64,000 nucleotides of DNA from Yersinia bercovieri ATCC 43970. GTDB lineage: Bacteria; Pseudomonadota; Gammaproteobacteria; Enterobacterales; Enterobacteriaceae. A model generated the notes under the pieces. It was given only the letters and a program-made list of their open reading frames with translations, had not been told where the DNA came from and did no database searches. Location of the stretch: the NCBI RefSeq assembly GCF_013282745.1, contig NZ_CP054044.1:3534001-3598000 (forward strand), read 5' to 3'. Made by a program: the position numbers and the translations under genes. Numbering within the stretch: position 1 is the first letter of the stretch; every line of letters starts with the position of its first letter. Below are positions 17,110 through 25,702 of this stretch, one piece after another.

Positions 17110-18048
17110 ATGATGAAACCTGACTTAAAAGTGCTGCAACACAGCGTCAATAAAGCGCATCGACAATATTCAACCACCGCTGGCGGGAGTAACGCCAATT
17201 ATATTCCCTATCTGGCCAGTGTCCCATCATCATTAGTTGGCCTGGCGGCGGTGACCATTGATGGCGATATTATTGCGGCAGGTGATACAGAATATCGCTT
17301 TGCCATCGAATCTATTTCTAAAATATGTACACTCGCACTGGCACTGGAAGATGTCGGCCCGCAGCAAGTACAAGAAAAAGTCGGCGCTGATCCTACGGGC
17401 TTACCCTTTAATTCAGTTATGGCGCTTGAATTACATCAGGGCAAACCGTTATCACCACTGGTCAATGCCGGTGCAATGTCCACCGTGAGCATTATTCAAG
17501 CCAATAGTAGCGAGGCGCGTTGGCATGATATTCTGCAAATCCAGCAACAATTATCCGCAGCCCCCATTAGTTTATCCGATGAAGTGAATCAATCGGAACA
17601 GACAACCAACTTTCATAATCGGGCCATTGCCTGGTTACTCTACTCTGCCGGCACGATGTATTGTGACCCGATGGAGGCGTGCGAAGTTTATACCCGCCAA
17701 TGCTCAACATTGCTAAATACCATTGAGCTGGCAACTATCGGCGCCACCTTGGCTGCCGCTGGCATTAATCCTATCAGCAAATTGCGGGTATTAACTGCCA
17801 GTAACATCCCCTTTATTTTGGCTGAGATGACGATGGAGGGCTTATATGGTAGCTCCGGTGATTGGGCATACAGTGTCGGCTTACCGGGTAAAAGTGGTGT
17901 CGGCGGGGGGATATTAGCGGTGGTTCCAGGGGTGATGGCCATTGCCGGGTTTTCACCGCCGTTAGACTCTATCGGCAATAGTGTTCGCGGACAGAAAATG
18001 GTGGCTCATGTGGCAAAAGCGCTGGGGTATAATCTGTATAAGGTGTGA
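17110..18048 (+). CDS. glsA: Glutaminase A
   Basis: GlsA hydrolyses glutamine to glutamate and ammonia. It has 312 residues, the usual size of the serine-dependent beta-lactamase-like glutaminases. The nucleophile region is FAIESISKICTLALALED, with Ser68 and Lys71 (S-x-x-K). PLVNAGAMSTVSI, FHNRAIAWLLYSAG and the Gly-rich GLPGKSGVGGGILAVVPG are also family signatures. Located 58 bases after gadC on the same strand, it probably belongs to the gadBC operon. Ammonia from glutamine directly buffers protons and the glutamate feeds GadB, as described for YbaS with GadC in E. coli. Two ATG codons lie in a row with GGAG upstream, so the start is uncertain by one residue. Confidence 0.93.
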   Translation: MMKPDLKVLQHSVNKAHRQYSTTAGGSNANYIPYLASVPSSLVGLAAVTIDGDIIAAGDTEYRFAIESISKICTLALALEDVGPQQVQEKVGADPTGLPFNSVMALELHQGKPLSPLVNAGAMSTVSIIQANSSEARWHDILQIQQQLSAAPISLSDEVNQSEQTTNFHNRAIAWLLYSAGTMYCDPMEACEVYTRQCSTLLNTIELATIGATLAAAGINPISKLRVLTASNIPFILAEMTMEGLYGSSGDWAYSVGLPGKSGVGGGILAVVPGVMAIAGFSPPLDSIGNSVRGQKMVAHVAKALGYNLYKV

Positions 18049-18075
18049 CTCAGAACGGATAGCTAATTTTAAATT

Positions 18076-18105
18076 GGCCGTTGCGGTAATATGCCGTTAA
18101 CGGCC
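18076..18105 (+). terminator. Hairpin after glsA
   Basis: GGCCGTT and AACGGCC form a seven-base stem around a 16-base loop, followed by TCTTCT, just before the converging yjjG. It is a reasonable end for the gad-glsA transcript, though the U-tract is imperfect. Confidence 0.5.
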
Positions 18106-18130
18106 TCTTCTGGCTAACAGAGTCGGTCAA

Positions 18131-18805
18131 TTACGCCAGCAATAACTTCTGTAATTCAGCTAATGAGCTGACTTGATAGCGTGGTGAAATATCATCATCC
18201 AGTGCGGCCCCATGCATATTGAGCCAGCAGGTATCAATACCGGCATTAATACCGCCCTGAATATCCGAATGGAGGTTATCTCCCACCATCAGAATCTGAT
18301 CTTTCGCCGGATGATTCATTAAATTAAAAGCATACTCAAAGATCGCCACATCAGGTTTAGCTGCCCCGACCTCTTCAGAAATAATGAGCGGAGAGAAGAT
18401 ATCTTTTAAGCCAGTGCGCTCTAACCGAATGGTCTGTAATCCGGTAAAACCATTGGTAATGATGCCCATATTCACTTTACCGCTCAGCGCATCGACCAAC
18501 TCACGGGCGCCCGGTAATAATGAACAGATATCAGCCATCGCCACTAAAAACTCACTGTTCAGCCGCGTTGCCGCCACACCTAATTTTTCCGACCACATTT
18601 CAAAACGGGTATTTTGTAATTCACTGGCAGATATCTTACCGTCCTGATAATCAACCCACAGAGGCTTATTAACCAATTGATAGTGATCGAAATCCTGCAC
18701 GGAGAAATCCACATTAAAGCGCGAAAACATCAGCTTTAACCCTTGATAAGCATCAAAGTGAAATAAAGTTTCATCCGCATCGAACAATATCCATTGGTAT
18801 TTCAT
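18131..18805 (-). CDS. yjjG: Pyrimidine 5'-nucleotidase / dUMP phosphatase
   Basis: YjjG is a HAD-superfamily house-cleaning phosphatase that removes phosphate from dUMP, dTMP, UMP and non-canonical pyrimidine nucleotides. The protein has 224 residues. HAD motif I is FDADETLF with Asp9 and Asp11. Motif II is GIITNGFTGLQTIRLERTGL, the lysine of motif III lies in EEVGAAKPDVAIFEYA, and motif IV is MVGDNLHSDIQGG. NKPLWVDYQDGKI in the cap domain matches the E. coli protein. An in-frame GTG precedes the ATG directly; the ATG matches the family N-terminus. It stands between the glsA terminator and the TerB-domain gene and appears monocistronic. Confidence 0.93.
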   Translation of the reverse strand: MKYQWILFDADETLFHFDAYQGLKLMFSRFNVDFSVQDFDHYQLVNKPLWVDYQDGKISASELQNTRFEMWSEKLGVAATRLNSEFLVAMADICSLLPGARELVDALSGKVNMGIITNGFTGLQTIRLERTGLKDIFSPLIISEEVGAAKPDVAIFEYAFNLMNHPAKDQILMVGDNLHSDIQGGINAGIDTCWLNMHGAALDDDISPRYQVSSLAELQKLLLA

Positions 18806-18880
18806 CACTGTTATCTCTCTAATATCATTAGGCGCGCTATGGTAGCGGCTATTACCGCTTAGCTCAAGCTACGCTGACTA

Positions 18881-21256
18881 TCATATAAGCAGTGCTGCGG
18901 AGATATCCCGGTTAATGGCAATCGTCGCCTCGCCAGTGATGAGTGGCGCTTCAAATGCGGCTAAAATTTTGCGGTTAATCTCAACCAGCGCATCATCGAG
19001 TTTAACCTCCATATCTGCCGCAATATCAACCAACTTCTCACGCTCCCAAGTGTCACGTGAAATAAGCAATTTCAAGAAGGTAGCTGTGCTCTCAGCTAAA
19101 TTAGCCGCGATGGCACTCATTGATTGTGGATGAATCTCTTCTGGGGTCTGCACCACGACATTTTCGGTGACAAATAGGTTTTCGAGCAATTTTACCAGCT
19201 CCAGACTCTCACTCTTTAGCAGATTAATCCGATCGGTATTATTAATAATTTCAGCTGTTGGCGATGGTAGACTTAATGTCATTGGCGTAGCCCGACTATC
19301 AAGGTCGGTATAAACCCATTTGCTGTCTAAGGCAAAACGCTTATACACCCGCTCAAGGAATTTCACTTCTTGCGGGGTGATAGTTCCCTCAACTTGCATT
19401 AAGTGTGCCAGGAAACGCGCAATAGCACGGCGATTATCCAGCGAGAGCGGCTCTAGATTATTTTTCAGTGCCAACAAGGTGTTATTTTTTCTGATACCCG
19501 GTTGGAGATAGGCTTTTAGGCGCATACGCTGACCTGGGCTCAAATAACCCCAGGCATCAATATGCCGAGTTAAAATCAGTGACTCAGGCTCGCCGATATG
19601 CCCATCGATCATCACCGCAGCACAAGCGAGCTCCACTGCCAACATAGTGACACGATATGCGGCAAAGCTCGCAGATTCAGCCACCATTGATTCAATAGGA
19701 AATAGCGCCACAGTATCTTGCAGCACTGGAGTGCGATTATCCGCTCTGACATCAGGTTCAATACCCACTTGCAAAGAGGCGAGAGCAAAAGTGAGTGCCA
19801 TCACCTGACTGCGAGTAATGCGCTCTAAGGGTTTGGTATCACACGCGGTGCTGAGCCGAAGAAAAATCTCCTCCAGTGTGATCAGCAATAAACCATAGCC
19901 CACTCTGGCTTTGATGCTCTCTAACTCAGTTTTTAATGTCGCAGACCACAAAGGTATCGGCATTAATAACTGCCCCTCCAGCGACATTTTTTTCTTTGGA
20001 TTAACACTGGCGAAGCGGTTATAAATATCGAGGTCTTGCTGACAAGACTCAAATATTGCCCGTAGTTTATCTCGGTGAGCTTTGCATACAGCCACATTGG
20101 GCAACTCGCCCATTTGTTGGAAAAACTCTTGCCCCATTAACCCCGCAGAAGCTGGCCGGTAAAATATCAGTAGCCTGGTTTTATTAACGGGTAATAAAAA
20201 TCCATCGCCATACTTCTCCTGATAACGCTGTTGAAACAGCGCGGAGAAAATATCAGCACAATGGGCCATCGAGACATTCTGATTTATTGCCGGATCGGCT
20301 TCCCCCCAGGCAAGTGCCCAGGCTGCGGGCAATGGTTTTTGGTCAACAGCTAACTGCCCTAACCCAACCAGCAGTGCCAGCGGTAACTCCGTTGACGAAT
20401 CCCGTGTGGGTGGCGGAGGCGACAAATAGAGTTTCTCTTCGATATTTACTCGAGAGAGATAAACTAATAAATTCTGCGCGTAGTGGTTGAACGCATTATT
20501 TTTTCCATAAATTCCTAACAGCCGGTTAATCTCTGCCTCAAGAGTAGGCAGTTCCCTTTTCGCCACGGGATCTATGGTGGCATCAACCAATATTCGGTGC
20601 TCTAAGCCATAGAAAAATAAGAAAACATAACCAATCTGCGCTGTAGGCGATTTACGACCTTCTGATAACCACTGTAAATAGGCTCGTCTTGCTTCCGGTG
20701 AGCATGTCGAATAGTCGGGCGCATTATCAATCAGCGGTAATGAGATATCACTCTCTGTTTCCGCGACATCCATTGATGGATTAATAAATGCAGGCTCGGC
20801 ACCGGTACGATTACTTTTGTATTTATTACCAATGTAAACCATGCCATCCGGCAAGTTAATTCCGGCGACCACCGCCAGTTCACCAGGACGCAGCCATGAT
20901 GCACGGGCTAGAGAACCGCGGGATATTTCGGGCTGTTTCGCCTCAGGTTTGCTGGCCTCTTCCACGGGTGGATTTTGCTTAGTGTTATTGTTATCCGTGG
21001 TATGTTCCGGTTCCAGTTGCGAAGGGGTTATCGGGTAATCCCCCAGATCGGGGATAGCGGCAGTTTTCTGCATGTCACTGCTAATCACTGGACTCAGGCG
21101 GGGCTTAGCCCCTTTGAGGTTTTGCCAAACAAAAAATAGGCATAAGATAGCCGCGCTTAGTGCAATCCACGCCTCTCTTGGGATTCCGGTGATCAGCCCT
21201 AAAACGACTATCAGTAGGATAACCCAGCCAGTACCGGTAGATTTTCTCTTAGCCAC
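18881..21256 (-). CDS. TerB N-terminal / TerB C-terminal domain membrane protein
   Basis: The protein has 791 residues. Two hydrophobic helices near the N-terminus (about 11-26 and 30-45) anchor it. A Pro/Glu/Asn-rich linker runs to about residue 118. WLRPGELAVVAGINLPDGMVYIGNK opens a TerB_N domain, followed by long helical regions, a central TerB-like segment (CAAVMIDGHIGEPESLIL...GYLSPGQRMRLKAYL) and a TerB_C region at the end. TerB proteins bind metal ions and sit at the inner membrane with TerC in tellurite and phage-response systems. The TerB_N/TerB_C architecture is usually found with helicases or other partners, none of which is nearby. Function is unknown. The GTG start is forced by an in-frame stop just upstream. 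Confidence 0.75.
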   Translation of the reverse strand: MAKRKSTGTGWVILLIVVLGLITGIPREAWIALSAAILCLFFVWQNLKGAKPRLSPVISSDMQKTAAIPDLGDYPITPSQLEPEHTTDNNNTKQNPPVEEASKPEAKQPEISRGSLARASWLRPGELAVVAGINLPDGMVYIGNKYKSNRTGAEPAFINPSMDVAETESDISLPLIDNAPDYSTCSPEARRAYLQWLSEGRKSPTAQIGYVFLFFYGLEHRILVDATIDPVAKRELPTLEAEINRLLGIYGKNNAFNHYAQNLLVYLSRVNIEEKLYLSPPPPTRDSSTELPLALLVGLGQLAVDQKPLPAAWALAWGEADPAINQNVSMAHCADIFSALFQQRYQEKYGDGFLLPVNKTRLLIFYRPASAGLMGQEFFQQMGELPNVAVCKAHRDKLRAIFESCQQDLDIYNRFASVNPKKKMSLEGQLLMPIPLWSATLKTELESIKARVGYGLLLITLEEIFLRLSTACDTKPLERITRSQVMALTFALASLQVGIEPDVRADNRTPVLQDTVALFPIESMVAESASFAAYRVTMLAVELACAAVMIDGHIGEPESLILTRHIDAWGYLSPGQRMRLKAYLQPGIRKNNTLLALKNNLEPLSLDNRRAIARFLAHLMQVEGTITPQEVKFLERVYKRFALDSKWVYTDLDSRATPMTLSLPSPTAEIINNTDRINLLKSESLELVKLLENLFVTENVVVQTPEEIHPQSMSAIAANLAESTATFLKLLISRDTWEREKLVDIAADMEVKLDDALVEINRKILAAFEAPLITGEATIAINRDISAALLI

Positions 21257-21602
21257 GATGCTTTATATGCCCCTATCTTAAACTGCTAATTTTTATACTG
21301 CCTTTAATGGCGATTTTTAATAAAAAATTCTTTTTATACACGCTTTAGTTAGCAATGGATTAGAGTAAAAAAGCGTATAAAAAGCCTTAATTTGTACTTA
21401 AGTCAAATTTATAGGTTAAGTAATAAGTCAGTTTTAAATTTAAATATTGTCCAGACAACAATACAGTAGGCTTAAGCCTCTAATAAATCAATTATGCCAG
21501 TTGATTATGCATTCAGCTAGTAAAGTCTATGCAACCATGGCATAAATTCCGTAGCTTTTGGTGAAACATCAACCCGTAACATTGAGCATCACGGTGGGAT
21601 AT
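21257..21602. other. AT-rich intergenic region between divergent genes
   Basis: About 345 bases separate the TerB-domain gene (-) from the dioxygenase gene (+). I see no gene here. A 12-base palindrome, AGGCTTAAGCCT, lies at 21468-21479 and could be an operator, but nothing else supports that. Confidence 0.3.
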
Positions 21603-22382
21603 ATGCAGAAATTAGCTGAAATTATTAATATGGTTGCCCATCCAATCAGCGATGCGCTGTTCATTGCACAGTGTAAGAGCACCCTTGAAACCTCCGGTGT
21701 ACTGGTATTATCGGACTTTTTATTAGCTCCGGTGCTGGCCAGCATTAAGCAGGAGGGGATCGAACAGCAGTATCAAGCCTATTATGCCGCTAATCAGCAT
21801 AATGTTTATCTAACCAAGCCAGACCCCGCCTTCCCCGCCGACCATCCGCGAAATCGGTTAGTCACTTCGTCAAAAGGCTGTATTACCGATGAGGAGATCC
21901 CGGCGAATTCCGCACTACGAACACTCTATGACGCCAAAGATTTTCAAGATTTTCTGTGTGCTGTATTAGATGAAAATCAGCTCTATCCCTACGCAGATTC
22001 GCTTTCATCAATTAACTTACACTATGCCAGTCAAGGCCAGGAGCTGGGTTGGCATTTTGATAACTCGTCGTTTGCTATTACTTTATTGGTACAAAAACCT
22101 CAGGCCGGTGGCGTTTTTGAATATATTGAAGAGATGCGTGATGCCGATAATGGCGAGATGAATTACGCCGGCGTGGAACAATTATTAAATCAACAGATTG
22201 TCCCTAAAACATTGCAGATTGAACCCGGTGATTTGGTGTTATTCCGTGGGCGAAATGCTATTCACCGTGTCACCCCCACCCAAGGGGATATTACGCGCAT
22301 GCTGGTGGTGTTGGCCTATAATGCACAGCCAAATATTGCGTTATCCGAAACGGCCAGAGTGACCTTTTATGGCCGCATTTAG
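21603..22382 (+). CDS. Fe(II)/2-oxoglutarate-dependent dioxygenase
   Basis: The protein has 259 residues and a double-stranded beta-helix fold. It carries an iron-binding facial triad His151-x-Asp153 (GWHFDNSSF) and His221 (AIHRVTP), and Arg232 (TRMLVV) is the likely 2-oxoglutarate carboxylate ligand. The overall look (NLHYASQGQELGWHFD, GGVFEYIEEMRD, EPGDLVLFRGRNAIHRVTP) recalls the family that includes BesD/HalD amino-acid halogenases. Halogenases, however, replace the Asp by Gly or Ala to make room for halide. With HxD intact this should be a hydroxylase or other oxygenase. The substrate is unknown. The frame is open upstream to 21558 with weak starts; I chose ATG 21603 because GGTGGG precedes it. 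It stands alone on its strand. Confidence 0.8.
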   Translation: MQKLAEIINMVAHPISDALFIAQCKSTLETSGVLVLSDFLLAPVLASIKQEGIEQQYQAYYAANQHNVYLTKPDPAFPADHPRNRLVTSSKGCITDEEIPANSALRTLYDAKDFQDFLCAVLDENQLYPYADSLSSINLHYASQGQELGWHFDNSSFAITLLVQKPQAGGVFEYIEEMRDADNGEMNYAGVEQLLNQQIVPKTLQIEPGDLVLFRGRNAIHRVTPTQGDITRMLVVLAYNAQPNIALSETARVTFYGRI

Positions 22383-22580
22383 TTTTTTATTGTGAGTTTT
22401 ATGTCGCGGGCTTGCCCTGGCCCGCAATTAAAGCAATTGAAAACCAAGATACTTTCCATTTCCCCGCCCACCCCTAATAGAGATAATTAAGGTCATTGTA
22501 TTGTCGGTGGTAGTAGCATGATTATGTTGGCAATTAAAACCAACACTTATATATCTGTTGATAGATAGGAGAAAATAATC

Positions 22581-23285
22581 ATGTCAAATCAATATGAATT
22601 ATTTAGTATTTCAAATGACAAATATGCGCCAACTGGAGACGCGAGTGTCAGCTACCCTCAATTATCTATTCGCACTAACCGTACTGCCGAGCGTTCAGAT
22701 TTAAATGAAGTGATTAAAATCGCTGACAATGCTGCAAACCAGTTCCCTGCCGATGATAAAGAGAATCGAGCTAAGGCTGTTGTTAAAGTGCTGACGGAAC
22801 TATTTGGTGGTGGTAGTTTTGGTCATGCTTGGATCATATTTTTTTATAGTGCTAAAAAAGGCGATTGTACCACCTATGCCTATCATGAAAAATATGGTTT
22901 TGTGAAAAATGGTATTGCATCCGATAGAAATGATAGCCCCGAGCGGAGGTTCCATCTGCAACGGACAGTACCTTTAACCGATCCTGGAAAACATCCAGCC
23001 ACCTTGGAGGAAACTATTATTCCCAGATTAAATAAAGAAAGTTATGCAATTGCAAATATTATGGGTATGGAAGTGAAAGATCCAAAAAATGGGGCATATA
23101 CGCCCATTAATAACTGCTCCTGGTTTGCTGGCAAACTGTGGAATTATGCCTCAGGTGAGAAATTGATATTTGAACAGGATTTTGATGGCGCTGCTCATGC
23201 CGATAACTGGGGGATGTCTTTCCTCTCTTTAGTTAAGAAAATTGCTGATCCGGGGATGATTGCTGAGAGCCTTGAGGCACAATAA
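22581..23285 (+). CDS. Unrecognised protein, possible permuted papain-like (LRAT/NlpC type) hydrolase
   Basis: I do not recognise a named family. The protein has 234 residues, no signal peptide and no membrane segments. Two motifs stand out: GGGSFGHAWIIFF with His82, and INNCSWFAGKLWNYA with Cys179. A histidine near the start of a strand followed about 100 residues later by an N-C-x-W-F helix is the order found in circularly permuted papain-fold enzymes (LRAT-like and related NlpC/P60). There it gives a Cys-His amidase, acyltransferase or peptidase. That is inference from two motifs. AGGAG lies about ten bases before the ATG. It could be a peptidoglycan- or lipid-directed effector. Neighbours, a dioxygenase and convergent phoA, give no hint. 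Confidence 0.7.
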   Translation: MSNQYELFSISNDKYAPTGDASVSYPQLSIRTNRTAERSDLNEVIKIADNAANQFPADDKENRAKAVVKVLTELFGGGSFGHAWIIFFYSAKKGDCTTYAYHEKYGFVKNGIASDRNDSPERRFHLQRTVPLTDPGKHPATLEETIIPRLNKESYAIANIMGMEVKDPKNGAYTPINNCSWFAGKLWNYASGEKLIFEQDFDGAAHADNWGMSFLSLVKKIADPGMIAESLEAQ

Positions 23286-23313
23286 TCTGATGCAATAGCG
23301 GAAATAAAAACGA

Positions 23314-23346
23314 AAAATCCCGGCCATAACTATACCGGGATTGTTT
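23314..23346. terminator. Terminator shared by convergent genes, strong for phoA
   Basis: An eight-base stem (AATCCCGG/CCGGGATT) at 23316-23342 is followed on the minus strand by TTTTTCGTTTTT, a good intrinsic terminator for phoA. On the plus strand it ends the papain-like gene with a weaker T-tract. Confidence 0.8.
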
Positions 23347-23365
23347 AATCACCATGGATGATGAC

Positions 23366-24814
23366 TTATTTAATTGCCATGGCATCGCGCATGGTAAAGA
23401 ACAGATCAGTTTGATCCGTCAGACCCACAACGTTTGCGGCGTGCGGGCCGTAAGCGGCGATACGTAATTGCGTACCGGTATGCCCTTGCGAATCATCTTC
23501 AGAGTTGCCGTAACTTATCGCCATTACCGCCCCATCTTTGGTGGTTAATGCCTGGGTCAAACCAGGCGCTTTAGCATCGGCTTCGATAATCTGGCTGGAG
23601 TGCGCATGGTCTGCCGTCACAATGACCAATGTATTACCGTCAGCGCGGGCAAACTCCAATGCTTTTTGCACCGCCTCGTCCAGATCAACAGTTTCACCAA
23701 ACTGGCCGCAAGGGTTAGCTGCGTGGTCTTGCTTATCAATTGACGCCCCTTCCACTTGTAAGAAGAAGCCCTTCTCATTGGTTTTCAGCAGATCAATCGC
23801 TTTTTCCGTCATGACCGCTAAGGTTGGAACCTCTTTGGTGCGCTCAGCATTGTTTTCACAAACCACCGGCGGTTTATCCAGGTTGCCATGGTAGGAGGCT
23901 TTCGGCCCCTGCCAGCGCACCGGCATATTGCCGGCGCTGAATAGCCCCAACAGCGGTTTTTGTTGGTCAGCTTGTTTGATGGCATTCAGCTCATCAAGAT
24001 TTTCGACAATCACATAACCTCGGGCCAAGGCTTGGTCACGTAAGGATTTATCTTTCCATTCACCCGCTTTGGCCACCTGGCTGAAGGATTTAGCGCCACC
24101 GCCGAGGGTGACATCAGCACGGCCGGCGATCATCTGCTCGGTAATGGAGCCACGCCCACCATTTTCCAGCGCATTAGTGCCGCACTTCTCACTGGTCTCT
24201 TCTGGGCCATAGCATTTTCGCCCAGTGACGTGAGCAAACTGCGCCGCAGGGGTGGCATCTTGCAATTCAGCGGTAGAGACATTGCCGGTTGCTTTGCCCC
24301 CTTTTTTAGCCAGTTCCAGTAACGTGACCTGATCTTTACCAAATACATCAACACCTAAGGCACCATTATAGGTTTTCACGCCGGATGACCATGCGGTAGC
24401 AGAGGCGGCGGAGTCAGTGACGTAATCCGGTTTTTGTGTTTTCTTATCTAATGAGTAGTGCGTGTATTGCCCCGTCAGCGGCAGGGCATCAATCCCTTTA
24501 AAGAAGCCGCCAGCGCCCATGGCATAGTTACGTGCCGAGGTGATCTCTGAATCCCCCATACCATCGCCAATCAGTAAAATGACGTTTTTCACTGTCTTAT
24601 TGGAGAGCGAATCGCGAAGTGCCTGGGTTTGATCACCGGTCAAACGGCGCGCGCCACCAAATTGTGTGATATCACCTTGGGCGCTGCGATCATATAGACC
24701 GGTGGCGGCGGCAATGGCATTGGGTGTGAATAGCGTGCTACTTAGCATCAGGGTGGATAACGCGATCACGGATAGTGAATTACGACGGATAAAAGAGGAT
24801 TCGCGGTTCTGCAT
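23366..24814 (-). CDS. phoA: Alkaline phosphatase
   Basis: PhoA is a periplasmic zinc/magnesium phosphomonoesterase that frees phosphate from organic esters during phosphate starvation. The protein has 482 residues. A signal peptide covers about 36 residues ([25 protein letters not shown]). GDGMGDSE (83-90) holds a metal ligand, and the nucleophile is Ser135 in [11 protein letters not shown]. Further metal ligands are in [25 protein letters not shown] and [11 protein letters not shown]. The Cys pairs (GRKCYG/SEKCG and VVCEN/NPCG) fit the disulfides of the E. coli enzyme. A Pho box and correctly spaced -10 lie upstream, so PhoB control is very likely. It is convergent with the papain-like gene. 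Confidence 0.96.
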   Translation of the reverse strand: MQNRESSFIRRNSLSVIALSTLMLSSTLFTPNAIAAATGLYDRSAQGDITQFGGARRLTGDQTQALRDSLSNKTVKNVILLIGDGMGDSEITSARNYAMGAGGFFKGIDALPLTGQYTHYSLDKKTQKPDYVTDSAASATAWSSGVKTYNGALGVDVFGKDQVTLLELAKKGGKATGNVSTAELQDATPAAQFAHVTGRKCYGPEETSEKCGTNALENGGRGSITEQMIAGRADVTLGGGAKSFSQVAKAGEWKDKSLRDQALARGYVIVENLDELNAIKQADQQKPLLGLFSAGNMPVRWQGPKASYHGNLDKPPVVCENNAERTKEVPTLAVMTEKAIDLLKTNEKGFFLQVEGASIDKQDHAANPCGQFGETVDLDEAVQKALEFARADGNTLVIVTADHAHSSQIIEADAKAPGLTQALTTKDGAVMAISYGNSEDDSQGHTGTQLRIAAYGPHAANVVGLTDQTDLFFTMRDAMAIK

Positions 24815-24871
24815 CAGTATAATTCCTTGTTGTAAAACAGTAATACAGTTTGTATTAATTGGTTACAACGG

Positions 24872-24905
24872 ATACTAGAACAAGCGAATGACGCTTTTAT
24901 GACAG
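24872..24905 (-). promoter_or_regulatory. Pho box and -10 of the phoA promoter
   Basis: On the minus strand, CTGTCATAAAAGCGTCAT at 24905-24888 fits the PhoB consensus of two CTGTCAT-like units four bases apart. The -10 hexamer TAGTAT (24877-24872) starts ten bases after the box, the spacing of E. coli PhoB-activated promoters where the box replaces the -35. The phoA start codon lies about 60 bases downstream. Confidence 0.88.
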
Positions 24906-24958
24906 TCGATATTAATTATTCCTGCGGCTGTTAGGTTACCCCCCAGATGCTCTCTTAG

Positions 24959-25110
24959 CGGTTTCATCTGTTACGTGTCGGTAATTTGCAAGATAGCGAT
25001 ATGGTGGCTCGCCGCGTCGCACTGCTACCACAAGCCACCTGTGCGACACCGCAATATTTACAGCAGCACGGCACACCTGTGACCACGATAGCAGCCGAAC
25101 TGTTCTGCTC
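24959..25110 (+). pseudogene. Relic of a LysR-family regulator (effector-domain fragment)
   Basis: Read on the plus strand from 24959, the frame gives LLRVGNLQDSDMVARRVALL followed by PQATCATPQYLQQHGTP. This is the typical central segment of a LysR-type effector domain (RxGxLxDSxLVARRLA...CAxPxYLxxHGTP). The frame begins after an in-frame stop (TAG at 24956) with no start and no HTH, and ends within about 55 codons. It is therefore a decayed internal piece of a regulator gene, left between phoA and the GyrI-like gene. Confidence 0.7.
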
Positions 25111-25118
25111 GGCTGCTA
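25089..25118 (-). terminator. Hairpin after the GyrI-like gene
   Basis: TAGCAGCCGA and TCGGCTGCTA form a perfect ten-base inverted repeat around a ten-base loop, directly downstream of the minus-strand GyrI-like gene. There is no T-run after the stem, so it may be a stabilising hairpin or an inefficient terminator. Confidence 0.5.
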
Positions 25119-25125
25119 CTAGCGA

Positions 25126-25599
25126 TTAAAGTGCTTTCTCAACGGATTGATAGATATCGATATCAAAGTAGCCGTCGGTCAAACCATCATTGAGGTAGAC
25201 CTCATAACATGCCCCTTCCGCCGGGCGATAACCACTTTGCGGCAGGTGATGATGATACAATTCACCCCATGCTTTGGCGTAATCATCGTCTGTCACGCGG
25301 CTGTGATAGACCGCGTACAGACCACCGGGGATCTGTTGCAGTGTCAGTTGATCACCCAGTTGTGCCGGCAAAATATAGTCATCAGCAACAGACAGGGAAA
25401 CATCCGCTCGTAATTCAGCCGGAGGATTGGTTTCTGGATTGTCCCAGTAGAGCGCCAGCCACTCTATAGCGGGAAGCTGGTGCTGGGAGTAGAGTGATGA
25501 AAGTTGCTTAAAACCTAGCGGGATAGTTTCGTGATAAGGGCCAATGAGCCGGATGCTGACGATTTTTTTCGGCTGTTTTTCCACTATTTTAAATGTCAT
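25126..25599 (-). CDS. sbmC: GyrI/SbmC-like protein (AraC effector-binding fold)
   Basis: The protein has 157 residues, the length of E. coli SbmC (GyrI), which binds DNA gyrase and protects against gyrase poisons such as microcin B17. The GyrI-like small-molecule-binding fold is seen across the protein: KKIVSIRLIGPYHETIPLGF, WLALYWDNPETNP, LRADVSLSV, IPGGLYAVYHSRV and ACYEVYLNDGLTDGYFDIDIY. I set the start at 25599, where GAGG stands seven bases before the ATG; the open frame extends nine codons further up. Similarity to SbmC is clear across the length, but whether it acts on gyrase or simply binds a ligand is not shown. It is followed by a strong hairpin. Confidence 0.8.
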   Translation of the reverse strand: MTFKIVEKQPKKIVSIRLIGPYHETIPLGFKQLSSLYSQHQLPAIEWLALYWDNPETNPPAELRADVSLSVADDYILPAQLGDQLTLQQIPGGLYAVYHSRVTDDDYAKAWGELYHHHLPQSGYRPAEGACYEVYLNDGLTDGYFDIDIYQSVEKAL

Positions 25600-25702
25600 A
25601 TCGTTACCTCGACTGAATGATTTCAATAAAGATTAAGTGACCAAAATTACGATTTCGCACAACAACTGTTTATTTATACAGCATAGCGATGTTTTATGAC
25701 AT

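Noticed and set aside
21468-21479. Palindrome AGGCTTAAGCCT as a specific operator
   Set aside because: Short palindromes occur by chance in AT-rich DNA, and nothing in its position singles it out.
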